Of a DNA stretch of 64,000 bases, positions 8,652-17,760 are shown piece by piece. The notes beneath the pieces were generated by a model. The model saw only the letters and a program-made list of their open reading frames with translations, was not told where the DNA came from and searched no databases. How positions within the stretch are numbered: the stretch's first letter is position 1; every line of letters starts with the position of its first letter. The position numbers were made by a program, and so were the translations under genes. Source of the stretch: Alistipes sp. (lineage in GTDB: Bacteria; Bacteroidota; Bacteroidia; Bacteroidales; Rikenellaceae); assembly GCA_017631275.1 (NCBI GenBank), contig JAGBTQ010000009.1, positions 1 through 64,000 of the forward strand, read 5' to 3'.

Positions 8652-9728
8652 CTAGATATGCTCGTCGCCCGTAGAGTAGCGGATATCCTCAATAAAGCTC
8701 TTGATGTTTTGCTCCTCGCTGCGAGGACATATCATCAGCACATCGTCGGTGTCAACGACAATATAGTCCTTCAAGCCACTGACAATAGTAACCTTGTTCT
8801 CGGGTGTGAATATCAGCGAGTTGCGCGTGTCGTAGGTCTGCACAAGCTTGCCACTTAGGGCGTTGGCATACTTATCTTTGCGCGAGTGCTGATATGCCGA
8901 ACCCCATGTTCCCACGTCGCTCCAGCCAAACTCGCCACGATGCACATATACATTTTTTGCGCACTCCATCACGCCATAGTCAATCGAGATAGGCTTGCAC
9001 TCGGCAAATACTCGCTCGATGGCCTCCGCCTCTTTTTCTGTGCCGAGCTTATCCTCAGCCTCGGCAAATAGAGCGCTATGGTTTGGCAGATGTTCGTTGA
9101 GCGCTGCGATGATATCCTTGACCTTCCAGATGAAGATTCCTGAGTTCCACAAAAATTCGCCACACTCCAAAAATGCTTGCGCCATTTCGTAGTTTGGTTT
9201 CTCGGTAAAGCACTTCACCTTGCTGATATCCTCATTGCCCGTGCGCTGGATATATCCGTAGCCCGTTTCGGGGCGGCTGGGCTCAATGCCAATGGTCATC
9301 AGAGCGTCGTTATTGGCAACAAACTCGGTGCAGTTATTTACTATTCTGTGAAATTCTACCTCGTTGAGTATTAGGTGGTCAGATGGTGATACAATCATCA
9401 CTGCATCTGGATTTCTGCGACGCAACGTATAGGCTGCATAGGCGATACATGGGGCAGTATTGCGACCTATGGGCTCACACAAAATCTGCTCCTCGCTAAT
9501 CTCTGGAATATGCTCCAAGACGAGCTCTTTATAGCGTCTATTGGTTACTATAATAAAGTTCTCGTTTGGAACAATTTTGGCAAATCGCTCGTATGTATGT
9601 CGAATGAATGAACGTCCTGTTCCCAAGATATCCAAAAACTGCTTTGGACTCTTCTGACGACTCATTGGCCAAAAACGTGTACCCACGCCACCAGCCATTA
9701 TCACGCAAAACTTATTGTTGTCAACCAC
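8652..9728 (-). CDS. manC: Mannose-1-phosphate guanylyltransferase
   Basis: 358 aa. Makes GDP-mannose from GTP and mannose-1-phosphate, the precursor for mannose, fucose and related sugars of surface glycans and glycoproteins. The nucleotidyltransferase signature AGGVGTRFWPMSR lies at 12-24, with LCEPIGRNTAP, VSPSDHLI and FTEKPNYEMA following in family order. GNVGWSDVGTW-type block appears as EFGWSDVGTW. The C-terminal isomerase domain of long ManC proteins is absent, as is usual in Bacteroidota. The start is a GTG (9726-9728). The next ATG would remove the beginning of the nucleotide-binding strand, so GTG is preferred. Confidence 0.93.
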   Translation of the reverse strand: MVDNNKFCVIMAGGVGTRFWPMSRQKSPKQFLDILGTGRSFIRHTYERFAKIVPNENFIIVTNRRYKELVLEHIPEISEEQILCEPIGRNTAPCIAYAAYTLRRRNPDAVMIVSPSDHLILNEVEFHRIVNNCTEFVANNDALMTIGIEPSRPETGYGYIQRTGNEDISKVKCFTEKPNYEMAQAFLECGEFLWNSGIFIWKVKDIIAALNEHLPNHSALFAEAEDKLGTEKEAEAIERVFAECKPISIDYGVMECAKNVYVHRGEFGWSDVGTWGSAYQHSRKDKYANALSGKLVQTYDTRNSLIFTPENKVTIVSGLKDYIVVDTDDVLMICPRSEEQNIKSFIEDIRYSTGDEHI

Positions 9729-9759
9729 TTTTTTGGGGCTTAAATTTTACAAATTTACA

Positions 9760-9791
9760 CAAAGATAAAATTTTTTTTGTATCTTTGCAAA
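9760..9791. promoter_or_regulatory. Divergent manC / pssA promoters with palindromic -7 boxes
   Basis: Minus strand: TATCTTTG (9760-9767) with TTTG 20 nt upstream (9788-9791), driving manC. Plus strand: TATCTTTG (9780-9787), 50 nt before the pssA ATG. The two -7 boxes are a perfect 8-bp inverted repeat with a 12-nt spacer, so polymerases for the two genes must compete for the same DNA. Confidence 0.75.
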
Positions 9792-9836
9792 CTATTATGT
9801 CCATAATTGTGGACGAATTTGATTAATTGTGCGACT

Positions 9837-10568
9837 ATGAGTAACACTAACATCGACAAAATCAGGCTCTTCACGGTGCCTAACTTTCTTACGTTGGCAA
9901 ACCTTGTTGCAGGCGCCTTGGCAGTGGTCTTTGCTTTGCGTGACCATGCCTATGACCTTTCGCTGATGCTTATCATCGTGGCTGCCGTGTGCGACTTTTT
10001 CGATGGCTTTGCCGCACGACTTCTTAAGCAGCAGTCGCCACTCGGTGTTCAGCTCGACTCGCTCGCCGACGACATCTCGTTTGGCTTGGCACCTGCCGTT
10101 GTTATGTACGACCTATACTGCCACACATCGAGCTACTATGCTTTGCCCGAGGGTGTGATGTCGCACCTTGGCTATGTCTGCTTTATTATTGCTGCTTTCT
10201 CGGCATTGCGTCTTGCGAAGTTTAATATCGACACTACGCAGAGTAGCGAGTTTGAGGGCTTGCCAACGCCTGCCAATGCGCTTATGCTCATGTCGCTTGC
10301 GGCGCTCACTCATAGTGGCGATGTGGTGCTCTATCAGGAGCATATCTTGGTTATCTCGGTAGCTGCCTCGTTCTTGTTAATCAGCCCTATACGCATGTTT
10401 GCCCTTAAGTTTAAGAGCTTTGCGTTTGCCGACAACAAGCTACGTTACGGCTTTATTATCGCCTCGTTGTTGCTAATTATTTTCTTTACCAAATACTCTG
10501 TTGTTGCAATTATCGTTCTCTATATTGTCCTCTCGACACTTAGATGGATATTTTTGCCTAAGAGATAG
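9837..10568 (+). CDS. pssA: CDP-diacylglycerol-serine O-phosphatidyltransferase
   Basis: Inner-membrane CDP-alcohol phosphatidyltransferase of 243 aa making phosphatidylserine, the precursor of phosphatidylethanolamine. The signature DG-x2-AR-x8-G-x3-D-x3-D is complete: D56 G57, A60 R61, G70, D74, D78. Six to eight hydrophobic helices fill the protein. The start is the ATG at 9837; an earlier in-frame TTG at 9807 would add an unrelated polar stretch. It begins a plus-strand run with the porin gene 10 nt downstream. Phosphatidylserine is the most likely product given the Bacteroidota context, though other alcohol acceptors cannot be excluded. Confidence 0.88.
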   Translation: MSNTNIDKIRLFTVPNFLTLANLVAGALAVVFALRDHAYDLSLMLIIVAAVCDFFDGFAARLLKQQSPLGVQLDSLADDISFGLAPAVVMYDLYCHTSSYYALPEGVMSHLGYVCFIIAAFSALRLAKFNIDTTQSSEFEGLPTPANALMLMSLAALTHSGDVVLYQEHILVISVAASFLLISPIRMFALKFKSFAFADNKLRYGFIIASLLLIIFFTKYSVVAIIVLYIVLSTLRWIFLPKR

Positions 10569-10578
10569 TTTTAATGCC

Positions 10579-12738
10579 ATGTGGTCGATGCGTAACATAG
10601 TTTTGGGCTTAGCCTTTGTGGTGGCAGTGATGCTGCCCGGGGTGTCGTATGCTCAGCTCGATGCCGCATCGTTGGCACGTGCACAGCGTGGCCAGGGTAT
10701 GAACCAGGGCATCGGTGCTCAGGGTATTATGGATCCAAATGGCATGGGTATGCAGGACACGGAGGGTACGGAGGAGGAGGTTGCCGACTCCACTGATACT
10801 GGCCGTAAGAAGCGTCCACGTCGTGCCTTGGAGTCTTACTACTTCTCCGACACGGTGCGTGCACTGCAGAACTGGAAGTGGCACGTGGATCGTGATTATA
10901 ACCGTGTATATATTGAGCCTCTCGACACCACACTTCAGGACTGGAGAATCGACTATGTATTCTATCGCAAGGGTGTGGGTGACATGGCGTTGGGTGGCTT
11001 GGGTCAGTCGTCGCAGCCTATAAACTGGTTTGACCGCCGTCAGGATAAGGACTTTACGTTTGCTCGTAGCTACGATGCCTATACCGCACGCCTTGAGAAT
11101 GTGCCATTCTACAATGCTAAGCAGCCATTGACAAATGCCACATACCTCGAGTCTGGTCAGAAGCGCTATCGTGAGGAGCACTTCGAGCTTGTTCACTCGC
11201 AGAATATCAACCCTTCGACATCGGCTAATGTTGTCTATAAGTCGCGCGGTACGATGGGCCAGTACGAGTGGCAGCGCACAAAGAACCATGCTCTGTCGTT
11301 GGCAGTGGCACATACGGGTAAGCGCTACTCGATACACGCTGCCTACATCAACAACAATATCTCGGCACGCGAGAATGGTGGTGCTGTGGGTAAGTGGGCT
11401 ATTGCAGATACGGTCTTTGAGATGCCTTCGGGTGTGCCCGTGCGCCTTGCTTCGTCGAAGGCTGAGAATAAGTATCGCAACAACAGCATCTTCGTAAAGC
11501 AGGCCTATGCCATACCTCTGCAGCGTGTCACCGAGTATGACTTCTCGTTGGCCGACCTCTCGGCGGTGTACATTGGTCATCAGTTCGAGTATAATCGTTG
11601 GTCGAAGGTCTACTCCGATGTTCGAGCAACATATACCAACCTGCGTGGTGAGCATGATGGCGAGGGTGGTTACATCCCCACCGAGCATAGCTACTACCAG
11701 GATTGGTTTATAAACCCAACAACAACTCGCGACTCTATCTCTGAGACGATAATCTCTAATAGGGTATTTGTGCAGGTGCAGCCATGGGATCGCAATGGCG
11801 TAATCTCAACAATTGACGGTGGTGTAGGTGTCGATCTACACACCTACTCCTACCTTAAGCTAAGGGATTATCCTAGTGGTAGTCTTACGCGTGACAAGCG
11901 CACGTCGTGGTATGTATATGGCTCGACGGGCGGTATGATTAAACGATATGCCGATTGGGGTGCAGATGTTAAGTTCTACCCATCGGGCTATCGTGGTGGT
12001 GATCTCTCGGCGGGTGCTAACATCACCCTTCGAGCCTTCATCAATGAACATCCCCTGATTCTTAGCGGTAAGTTCCGTCAGGAGCTTCGCACGCCAGGCT
12101 ACTGGCAGGAGAATCTATTCTCAAACCACTATGTGTGGTTTAACTCCTTTGACAAGGAGTCTGAAACTCGTTTCGAGGTTAATTTTTCGGTGCCAAGCAT
12201 CGCCCTTGAGGTGGGTGTATGGCAGGGAGTTATGAAGAATACCATATATTATGGTGCCGACTCTCGTCCTGTGCAACACACAGACAATATTAGCCTCACG
12301 AGTTTGTACGCTCGAAAGGATTTCCGTTTCTCGGGATTCCATTTGGACCATAGGGCATTGGTGCAAATCTCCTCTAATGAGAGTGTGCTTCCTGTACCCA
12401 CATTTAGCGCCTTCCTCTCGTACTATTACGAGTTTTGGGTTAAGCGCGATGTGCTAAGAGTGCAAGTAGGCTTTGACGGACGTTACAACACATCGTACTA
12501 CGCTCCAGGCTATAATCCTGCACTATCGGTATTCTACAACCAGCGTGAGGTAAAGGTGGGTAACTACCCATACCTCGATGCTTTTGTTGCGGCAAAGTGG
12601 AAGCGCATGCGTATTCTGTTGAAGTATCAGCATGTGAACATGAATCTATTTGGCAATGGCGAGTATTTCCAAACAGCGTTATACCCGCTTAACCCACGAA
12701 TGTTCAAGCTCGGTATCTCGTGGTCGTGGTACGACTAA
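10579..12738 (+). CDS. Putative outer-membrane porin (Porin_10-like beta-barrel)
   Basis: About 719 aa. A signal peptide (MRNIVLGLAFVVAVMLPGVSYAQ) is followed by a Gln/Gly/Met-rich stretch (about 35-60) and an acidic stretch. The remainder is a long alternation of amphipathic strands rich in Tyr/Trp, ending in aromatic GISWSWYD, as expected of an outer-membrane barrel. It resembles the Bacteroidota 'putative porin' family. The start is ATG 10579, with ATG 10588 as alternative; sequence upstream of these belongs to pssA. It is co-directional with pssA (10 nt) and the transglycosylase gene (44 nt), suggesting an envelope-biogenesis operon. The transported substrate is unknown. Confidence 0.75.
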   Translation: MWSMRNIVLGLAFVVAVMLPGVSYAQLDAASLARAQRGQGMNQGIGAQGIMDPNGMGMQDTEGTEEEVADSTDTGRKKRPRRALESYYFSDTVRALQNWKWHVDRDYNRVYIEPLDTTLQDWRIDYVFYRKGVGDMALGGLGQSSQPINWFDRRQDKDFTFARSYDAYTARLENVPFYNAKQPLTNATYLESGQKRYREEHFELVHSQNINPSTSANVVYKSRGTMGQYEWQRTKNHALSLAVAHTGKRYSIHAAYINNNISARENGGAVGKWAIADTVFEMPSGVPVRLASSKAENKYRNNSIFVKQAYAIPLQRVTEYDFSLADLSAVYIGHQFEYNRWSKVYSDVRATYTNLRGEHDGEGGYIPTEHSYYQDWFINPTTTRDSISETIISNRVFVQVQPWDRNGVISTIDGGVGVDLHTYSYLKLRDYPSGSLTRDKRTSWYVYGSTGGMIKRYADWGADVKFYPSGYRGGDLSAGANITLRAFINEHPLILSGKFRQELRTPGYWQENLFSNHYVWFNSFDKESETRFEVNFSVPSIALEVGVWQGVMKNTIYYGADSRPVQHTDNISLTSLYARKDFRFSGFHLDHRALVQISSNESVLPVPTFSAFLSYYYEFWVKRDVLRVQVGFDGRYNTSYYAPGYNPALSVFYNQREVKVGNYPYLDAFVAAKWKRMRILLKYQHVNMNLFGNGEYFQTALYPLNPRMFKLGISWSWYD

Positions 12739-12782
12739 AGGGGAGTTTTGTGTCGGGATAGCAGCCCACAAAACATCAACAA

Positions 12783-13574
12783 ATGTTAATTCGAGTATCT
12801 TTTATGGTTCTCTCGCTTGTGGTACTCGCAAGCTTTGAATCATCATTGGGCAGCACTCTGTCGCTGCCAGCACGCCTCATCGATGAGCCCGAGACCATCA
12901 TCGACAGTGAGAATGGTGAGTCTCAGCCATCAGCTGTGAAGGAGGATACTGCGCCTCAGTCACAGGCTGATAGCTTAGCGGTAGGGCATATGGAAGCTGC
13001 TGATGTTGTCGCCGAGACAGCTAAGCAGCCACAAAAAATTTCTAAGTTCGACAATCTGATGAAGAGAGTCGGCGCCGAGATGGGCTATGATTGGCGCTTT
13101 ATGAGTGCTATTGCCTATTGCGAGTCACGCTTTAAGGAGGGCCTTGTGTCGAAGCGTGGTGCTACAGGTCTTATGCAGGTTATGCCTATTGTTGCACGAC
13201 ATTTCAAGGTTCCCGTAAGCCAGATCCACAACACCGAGACCAATGTGCGCCTTGCTTGCAAGCTCCTTAACGAGTCAGAGCAGCGCTTGGGCTTCCCTGA
13301 GAACATCTCTGAGCGTGATCGCCTATGTATTATTCTTGCAAGCTATAATGCTGGCTTGGGTCATGTTATGGACGCTCGTCGTCTTGCTAAGGCTGATGGT
13401 GCTAACCCTAACTCGTGGAGTGTTGTTAGCAAGTATCTCCAGCTCAAGGCTGATCCTGCCTACTATACTCGTTCTGAGGTTAAGGCTGGCCGCTTCTCTG
13501 GAAGCAAGGAGACCTTAGGCTTCGTGAAGCTCGCCATGAGCAAGTATGACGAGTATTGCGAGATAGCTTGGTAG
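12783..13574 (+). CDS. Lytic transglycosylase (GH23, MltF/Slt type)
   Basis: 263 aa. An N-terminal hydrophobic export signal (about 5-22) and a low-complexity acidic/Ala linker (about 35-80) lead to an SLT domain. The catalytic Glu114 sits in AYCESRFKEG. RGATGLMQVMPIVARHF and ILASYNAGLGHVMDARRL are the other two hallmark motifs. It cleaves the MurNAc-GlcNAc bond of peptidoglycan to form 1,6-anhydroMurNAc in the periplasm. It is the last gene of the pssA-porin-transglycosylase run and is followed by a terminator. No lipobox is present, so it is probably soluble or membrane-anchored by its N terminus. Confidence 0.9.
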   Translation: MLIRVSFMVLSLVVLASFESSLGSTLSLPARLIDEPETIIDSENGESQPSAVKEDTAPQSQADSLAVGHMEAADVVAETAKQPQKISKFDNLMKRVGAEMGYDWRFMSAIAYCESRFKEGLVSKRGATGLMQVMPIVARHFKVPVSQIHNTETNVRLACKLLNESEQRLGFPENISERDRLCIILASYNAGLGHVMDARRLAKADGANPNSWSVVSKYLQLKADPAYYTRSEVKAGRFSGSKETLGFVKLAMSKYDEYCEIAW

Positions 13575-13621
13575 CTTTTTTTGAGATAAGAGCCCTTTTG
13601 TCGCCCTATCCCGAAAAGTTG

Positions 13622-13670
13622 AGCACCCGAGGTTGTAGATTAACTACTATCCTTGGGTGCTTACTTTTTT
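13622..13670 (+). terminator. Terminator after the lytic transglycosylase gene
   Basis: The stem AGCACCCGAGG/CCTTGGGTGCT (13622-13632 with 13651-13661) is followed by a run of six T at 13665-13670. Confidence 0.85.
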
Positions 13671-13696
13671 GTGTCATTACAGATTATTCGGCTGAT

Positions 13697-13732
13697 ATAG
13701 GGAGGATAGGGAGGATAGGGAGGATAGGGATA
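13697..13732. repeat. 9-nt tandem repeat (ATAGGGAGG)
   Basis: Three perfect copies of ATAGGGAGG and a fourth, ATAGGGATA, in a gene-free stretch between convergent genes. It is one of several related 9-nt arrays in the window. Confidence 0.95.
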
Positions 13733-13852
13733 TGATTAGCTATAGGGCTTTGTGGATAAATGTTGATAGCGCCTCCCTAATCTCCCTACTTCTGCGCTTC
13801 TCATCTATCCCATTTGTTCCATCTCTACACCGACCCCCACTCATCTATACAT

Positions 13853-13885
13853 AAAAAAACAGGACCACCCCGAGGGTAGCCCTGT
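13853..13885 (-). terminator. Terminator of the HAD / wzc / wza operon
   Basis: On the minus strand a 12-bp stem (13859-13870 with 13874-13885, two G-U pairs) runs into seven T (13859-13853). It lies 38 nt after the HAD gene stop. Confidence 0.88.
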
Positions 13886-13922
13886 TAATTAATATAAGGA
13901 GTCTGTCTGCGCTCCCATCGTG

Positions 13923-14309
13923 CTACAAGTAGCCGTGATATTCGAGTTGTTCGCGTACCTTACGCCAGTTGACCACAGGGCGGCGTACGCCATCAATAAA
14001 CATGATAGGGCAGCCGAGACCTGCATCGTCGATATATACATCGGCAAGCACCTTAGGTGAGTCGGTCCACTCCTTCTGCTCTGGGTTCTCGTTTACTGCC
14101 CAAAGCTCAATCTTGCGATCCTTGAACCATTTTACTGCCTTGTCAAGCTTATCGCCCGAGCGCATGGTGAACAATATCAGTCGGTGCCCCTTGTTGTTGA
14201 GTGTGCGTAGTGTCTCCACAGCACCCTCCACATCTAAACCGATATTGGGGTATTCATGCTCTACGCATGTGCCATCGAAGTCGACAGCTATGATGTAACT
14301 ATTGCTCAT
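13923..14309 (-). CDS. Small HAD-superfamily hydrolase (BT_0820-like)
   Basis: 128 aa, close in size and pattern to the structurally known Bacteroides protein BT_0820. Motif I is VDFDGTCVEH with Asp10 and Asp12; motif II is LFTMRSGD. A Lys and the acidic motif VYIDDAGLG follow, and there is no cap domain. It is probably a cytoplasmic phosphatase of unknown substrate. It lies 8 nt after wzc as the last gene of wza-wzc-HAD, and could act on a sugar or nucleotide phosphate linked to polysaccharide synthesis; that link rests only on position. Confidence 0.8.
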   Translation of the reverse strand: MSNSYIIAVDFDGTCVEHEYPNIGLDVEGAVETLRTLNNKGHRLILFTMRSGDKLDKAVKWFKDRKIELWAVNENPEQKEWTDSPKVLADVYIDDAGLGCPIMFIDGVRRPVVNWRKVREQLEYHGYL

Positions 14310-14317
14310 TACTCTAA

Positions 14318-16708
14318 TTAATCACGCTTAGTGAATAGTCTTTTTACCCTCTTAAGATTGCGCTTCCACTGTGGAAGATCCTCCTCGCTTAGATAGTTGT
14401 ACTTATAGCTATAGCTATGCTTTGTAGCTGATGCTCCATTGAATACGACGCACATGTTGTGAATCTTCTTTGTCTTGTTGAGCTCCTCAATTTCGTGTAG
14501 CTGATCGAGCTTGAGGTTGCCACAGCGTACCACATAGATAGTTAGGTCGGCAAGGCGGTCAACAATCAATGCGTCGGCAACAGCCATCGCTGGCACGCTA
14601 TCTATGATGATATAGTCGTAGCGGTTGCGAAGCTCTGTCATGAGACTCTCCATCTGCGATGACATAAGCATCTCGGCAGGGTTTGGTGGCTGAGGGCCTG
14701 CATATACTATGTCGAGGCCTGGAGCGAACTCCGACTCTGAGATAATATCCTCTATCGAGCCAATTCTGCCTGTGAGGTATGATGTGAGGCCACGACGGTC
14801 GTTGCGGTGTCCCATGTTCTTGGTGAGTGTGCGACGACGTAAGTCGATATCCATGAGCAACACGCGCTTGCCCGATGCTGCAATCATCGCTGCAAGGTTC
14901 GATGATATGAATGTCTTACCACTATGAGGTATCGACGAGGTTGTCATGATTACCTTAATAGGGTTGTTTACAGCCATGAAGCTGAGGTTTGTGCGAAGCA
15001 TTCTGAACGACTCTGATAGAATGTCGCAGCTATCCTCTTTGACTATGGCCATAGTACCATTGGTCTTCTCGATCTGAGGTATGTCACCAAGGAATGGGGC
15101 GGTGAGCACCGACTCAAGGTCGCGGCGCGAACGCACGGTGTTGTTGAGCACCTCGTATAGGTAGATAATAGCAAAAGGTATTGCACAACCCATCACGAGG
15201 GCAAGCATGTATATCATCGAGCGCTTAGGGCTGATAGGTTTGTCAGCACCATATGCAAAGTCGATAACGCGAGCGTTGCTCTCGGCTGTAGCACCCACGA
15301 GGGCATTCTCCTCGAGTTTGGTAAGAAGGTAGATATATAGCTCCTCCTTAACCTTCTGCTGGCGAGTCTTCGATAGGAGTACCTTCTCCTTCTCTGGAGC
15401 ATCTTCAAGGCGTGCATTGGCCTTGCGGTGCTCGCGGTTAATCTGCGATGCCTGAAGCTTAAGACCTGTGATGTGTGACTCCAACGAGCTTATGATAGTA
15501 CCTCTTACCTGCGCTATTTGCGACTGAAGGTTTACAATCATAGGGTTGCTCTCCGACGACTCGCTAAGTAGTCGCTTATACTCGAGAATGCTGTGGTTGT
15601 ACTCCTCAATCTGCGATGCGAGGGCGTTTGACGCGCCGCTCATAGCCACTGTCGATGCAGGGATAAGGTCGTGCTCGGTATTGCCACTACGAATATAGTC
15701 GAGGATATAACCCGCCATCTCAATATGGCCCTCGATAGAGAGCTCCTGGCGCTTTAGCTCTTGAATCTCCTGAGCACCAAGCATAGCCTGGCTCTGGAGG
15801 TTGTAGAGCTGATTATGTTTCTTATATGTGGCAATGTCGCTATCAGCAAGGTTGAGCTCCTCGCTAAGCAAAACAAGACGCTCGTCGATAAACTCCTTGG
15901 TGATGTTCGAGATAGTGCGTTTATCCTCGATAGCATCCTCGTTGTATGCCTCGATAACACCATTGATGACATCCTCAGCACGCTTTGCTACGATGTCGGT
16001 CATGGTTATTGCAATCACCGATGCCATCTTGTCGGTAATGGTGCAATTTAGGCGCTTGCAATATGCATCTACGGTGTTGTTGAGGGTGTGGCGCGATACG
16101 TATATCTCGTAGTCGGCGCAACGCTCAATATATGGCGTTGGTACGAATACAATCTTGCCGAGTGGGGTAGCAATAGTGTCGCCTGGAAGCACACTTGCCG
16201 AGAATGTCAGATTGTCTACCGAAGGAATCTCAAAGCTATCAATAACGACATGGTTGCCATTGATTTGATACTTGAAGCGACCTTTGGTGTGAGGGTTGTT
16301 GTCGACAAACTTAACGAGTAGGGGTGCATAGCCATACATGTCGCGTGTGCGAATGCGGCCCTTGGTTGCATACTGAGTTCTTAGGTCATACTTGTTTACA
16401 ACCTGCTCCATTAGTCGGCGTGACTGAAGTATGTGTACCTCGTTGTCTACCGAGCGACGGCCCAAGCCCATGATGTCGCTGAAGGCTGTAACCTCGGCGC
16501 TACCACCCTTGCGCGAGTCTTTGACAAGCACTGTTGCCGAACGCTGATATATGGGCGATGTGTAGCGTAGGTAGAGCCAAGCACACAGCATGCACAATAC
16601 AATTGATAATGCAAACCAATACCAATTTGATAGAATCATGCGTAGTATGTCGTAGAGCGTAAATCGTGGGCCCTTGTTTTCGATATTATTTTCAGTATTC
16701 TCAATCAT
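14318..16708 (-). CDS. wzc: Polysaccharide co-polymerase / BY-kinase (Wzc-like)
   Basis: 796 aa inner-membrane protein. A Wzz-type periplasmic domain lies between two membrane helices (about 31-49 and about 506-528) and contains a long coiled coil. The cytoplasmic BY-kinase domain has Walker A in SSIPHSGKTFISSN, Walker A' in VLLMDIDLRRR and Walker B in YIIIDSVPAM. A C-terminal Tyr cluster (SYSYKYNYLSEED) is the autophosphorylation tail. It controls chain length and export of a capsule or exopolysaccharide with Wza. The start is ATG 16708; a TTG two codons upstream is less likely. No glycosyltransferase or flippase genes are adjacent. Confidence 0.92.
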   Translation of the reverse strand: MIENTENNIENKGPRFTLYDILRMILSNWYWFALSIVLCMLCAWLYLRYTSPIYQRSATVLVKDSRKGGSAEVTAFSDIMGLGRRSVDNEVHILQSRRLMEQVVNKYDLRTQYATKGRIRTRDMYGYAPLLVKFVDNNPHTKGRFKYQINGNHVVIDSFEIPSVDNLTFSASVLPGDTIATPLGKIVFVPTPYIERCADYEIYVSRHTLNNTVDAYCKRLNCTITDKMASVIAITMTDIVAKRAEDVINGVIEAYNEDAIEDKRTISNITKEFIDERLVLLSEELNLADSDIATYKKHNQLYNLQSQAMLGAQEIQELKRQELSIEGHIEMAGYILDYIRSGNTEHDLIPASTVAMSGASNALASQIEEYNHSILEYKRLLSESSESNPMIVNLQSQIAQVRGTIISSLESHITGLKLQASQINREHRKANARLEDAPEKEKVLLSKTRQQKVKEELYIYLLTKLEENALVGATAESNARVIDFAYGADKPISPKRSMIYMLALVMGCAIPFAIIYLYEVLNNTVRSRRDLESVLTAPFLGDIPQIEKTNGTMAIVKEDSCDILSESFRMLRTNLSFMAVNNPIKVIMTTSSIPHSGKTFISSNLAAMIAASGKRVLLMDIDLRRRTLTKNMGHRNDRRGLTSYLTGRIGSIEDIISESEFAPGLDIVYAGPQPPNPAEMLMSSQMESLMTELRNRYDYIIIDSVPAMAVADALIVDRLADLTIYVVRCGNLKLDQLHEIEELNKTKKIHNMCVVFNGASATKHSYSYKYNYLSEEDLPQWKRNLKRVKRLFTKRD

Positions 16709-16734
16709 GGTCAATGTGTTTGTGTGTCAGGGGT

Positions 16735-17535
16735 TTATTTCTTGGCAACGGTAACAATTGTCATTAGCAGTGTGGCAAACGAGATACCTGTTGATGCAAG
16801 CGAAATCCAGAATGAACGATTCTGGTTTATCTCAGATGATGCCGCTCTATACTTGTTGGGGCTTACCAACACGATGTCGTTCTGCTGGAGGTAGAAGCAT
16901 GGCGACGAGAAGATTTCGCTCGAGCGAATGTCGAGCTTTGTGACGATGTTCTTGCCGTCAACCTCGCGGATAACAGCCACATTCTCACGATTACCATAGA
17001 TGGTCATGTCGCCAGCGAGTGCCAATGCGTCGAGAATGGTGATCTTGTCGCTCTTGATGTCAAAACGACCTGGACGTGTCACCTCGCCAAGAACAGATAT
17101 CTGAAGGGTGGCAAAGCGCACATTCACCTGTGGATCTTCAAAGTAGTTGCTCTCCTTAATCTTATTCTCGATAACCTTCTGGAGCTCGTTGCGTGTTAGT
17201 CCGTCGCACTTCACCTCGCCGATGATTGGTAGGGTGATGTAGCCATTATTATCAACAGTGAATACCTGAAGGCTTGCTGTGCTGATAGATGGGTTTACGC
17301 CCTTTGTTAGTCCTGAGTAGCTCGATGCTGAGTTAAAGGGGAATGCCAACTCGGGGTCCTTGCTGTTGATAACAATTGTTAGCTGGTCGAGAGGTCTTAT
17401 TCGAATCTGATAGCTCTCAGGAATCTCTATCTCGGCTCCGCTCTCAACATCCTGCAAGTAGAGCACTCGCTGCTGAGCATTACAACCTGCGAATAGTAGG
17501 CCGAGCAGTAGAATAAAAAGATTTAGGCGTCGCAT
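16735..17535 (-). CDS. wza: Polysaccharide export lipoprotein (Wza-like)
   Basis: 266 aa. The signal peptide ends in the lipobox LFAGC (Cys18). The export-sugar domain begins at YQIRIRPLDQLTIVINSKDP (about 42-61), followed by SLBB-like strands (ISVLGEVTRPGRFDI, about 142-156). A C-terminal hydrophobic helix (about 243-263) probably spans the outer membrane, ending in basic VAKK. It forms the outer-membrane channel for polysaccharide with the Wzc partner encoded 26 nt downstream. It is the first gene of the wza-wzc-HAD operon, preceded by a leader of about 80 nt containing a palindrome. Confidence 0.9.
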   Translation of the reverse strand: MRRLNLFILLLGLLFAGCNAQQRVLYLQDVESGAEIEIPESYQIRIRPLDQLTIVINSKDPELAFPFNSASSYSGLTKGVNPSISTASLQVFTVDNNGYITLPIIGEVKCDGLTRNELQKVIENKIKESNYFEDPQVNVRFATLQISVLGEVTRPGRFDIKSDKITILDALALAGDMTIYGNRENVAVIREVDGKNIVTKLDIRSSEIFSSPCFYLQQNDIVLVSPNKYRAASSEINQNRSFWISLASTGISFATLLMTIVTVAKK

Positions 17536-17576
17536 ATTATCTATTTTTTTTATTTTCAGTGTGTTACGTTGTTTCT

Positions 17577-17622
17577 ATATGGGTATGCGCGTTTTATGTG
17601 CCCATATATCTTTGCAAAGATA
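17577..17622 (-). promoter_or_regulatory. wza promoter and leader palindrome
   Basis: The minus-strand -7 box TATCTTTG (17615-17622) is half of a perfect 16-bp palindrome TATCTTTGCAAAGATA (17607-17622). A second inverted repeat, ATATGGG/CCCATAT (17577-17583 with 17601-17607), would form a hairpin near the 5' end of the mRNA. No TTTG stands at -33. Confidence 0.6.
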
Positions 17623-17704
17623 GGTAAAATTATTAATTTTTGCTACTTTTTTCCTAAATGTTTTATGAAATAAAAAGAGTTGGTTTTTTGTGTTTGGTGT
17701 AAGT

Positions 17705-17738
17705 TAAAAAATGAGTTACTCGCCGAAACGAATAACTC
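17705..17738 (-). terminator. Terminator of the histidine kinase / LytTR operon
   Basis: The minus-strand stem GAGTTATTCG/CGAGTAACTC (17713-17722 with 17729-17738, one G-U) is followed by ATTTTTT. It lies 22 nt after the stop codon. Confidence 0.88.
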
Positions 17739-17760
17739 ACTAAAATGTTGGATAGTTGTT

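Larger units (their letters stand above)
13575..13922. other. Convergent intergenic region with two terminators and a 9-nt repeat
   Basis: No gene is visible. It holds the plus-strand terminator of the transglycosylase gene (13622-13670), a purine-rich 9-nt tandem repeat (13697-13732), a pyrimidine-rich stretch with related 9-mers (about 13768-13850) and the minus-strand terminator of the HAD gene (13853-13885). Confidence 0.85.

Noticed and set aside
10609..11688. 359-codon open frame opposite the porin gene
   Set aside because: It lies entirely antisense to a well-supported porin gene. The composition is explained by codon bias of the real gene on the other strand.
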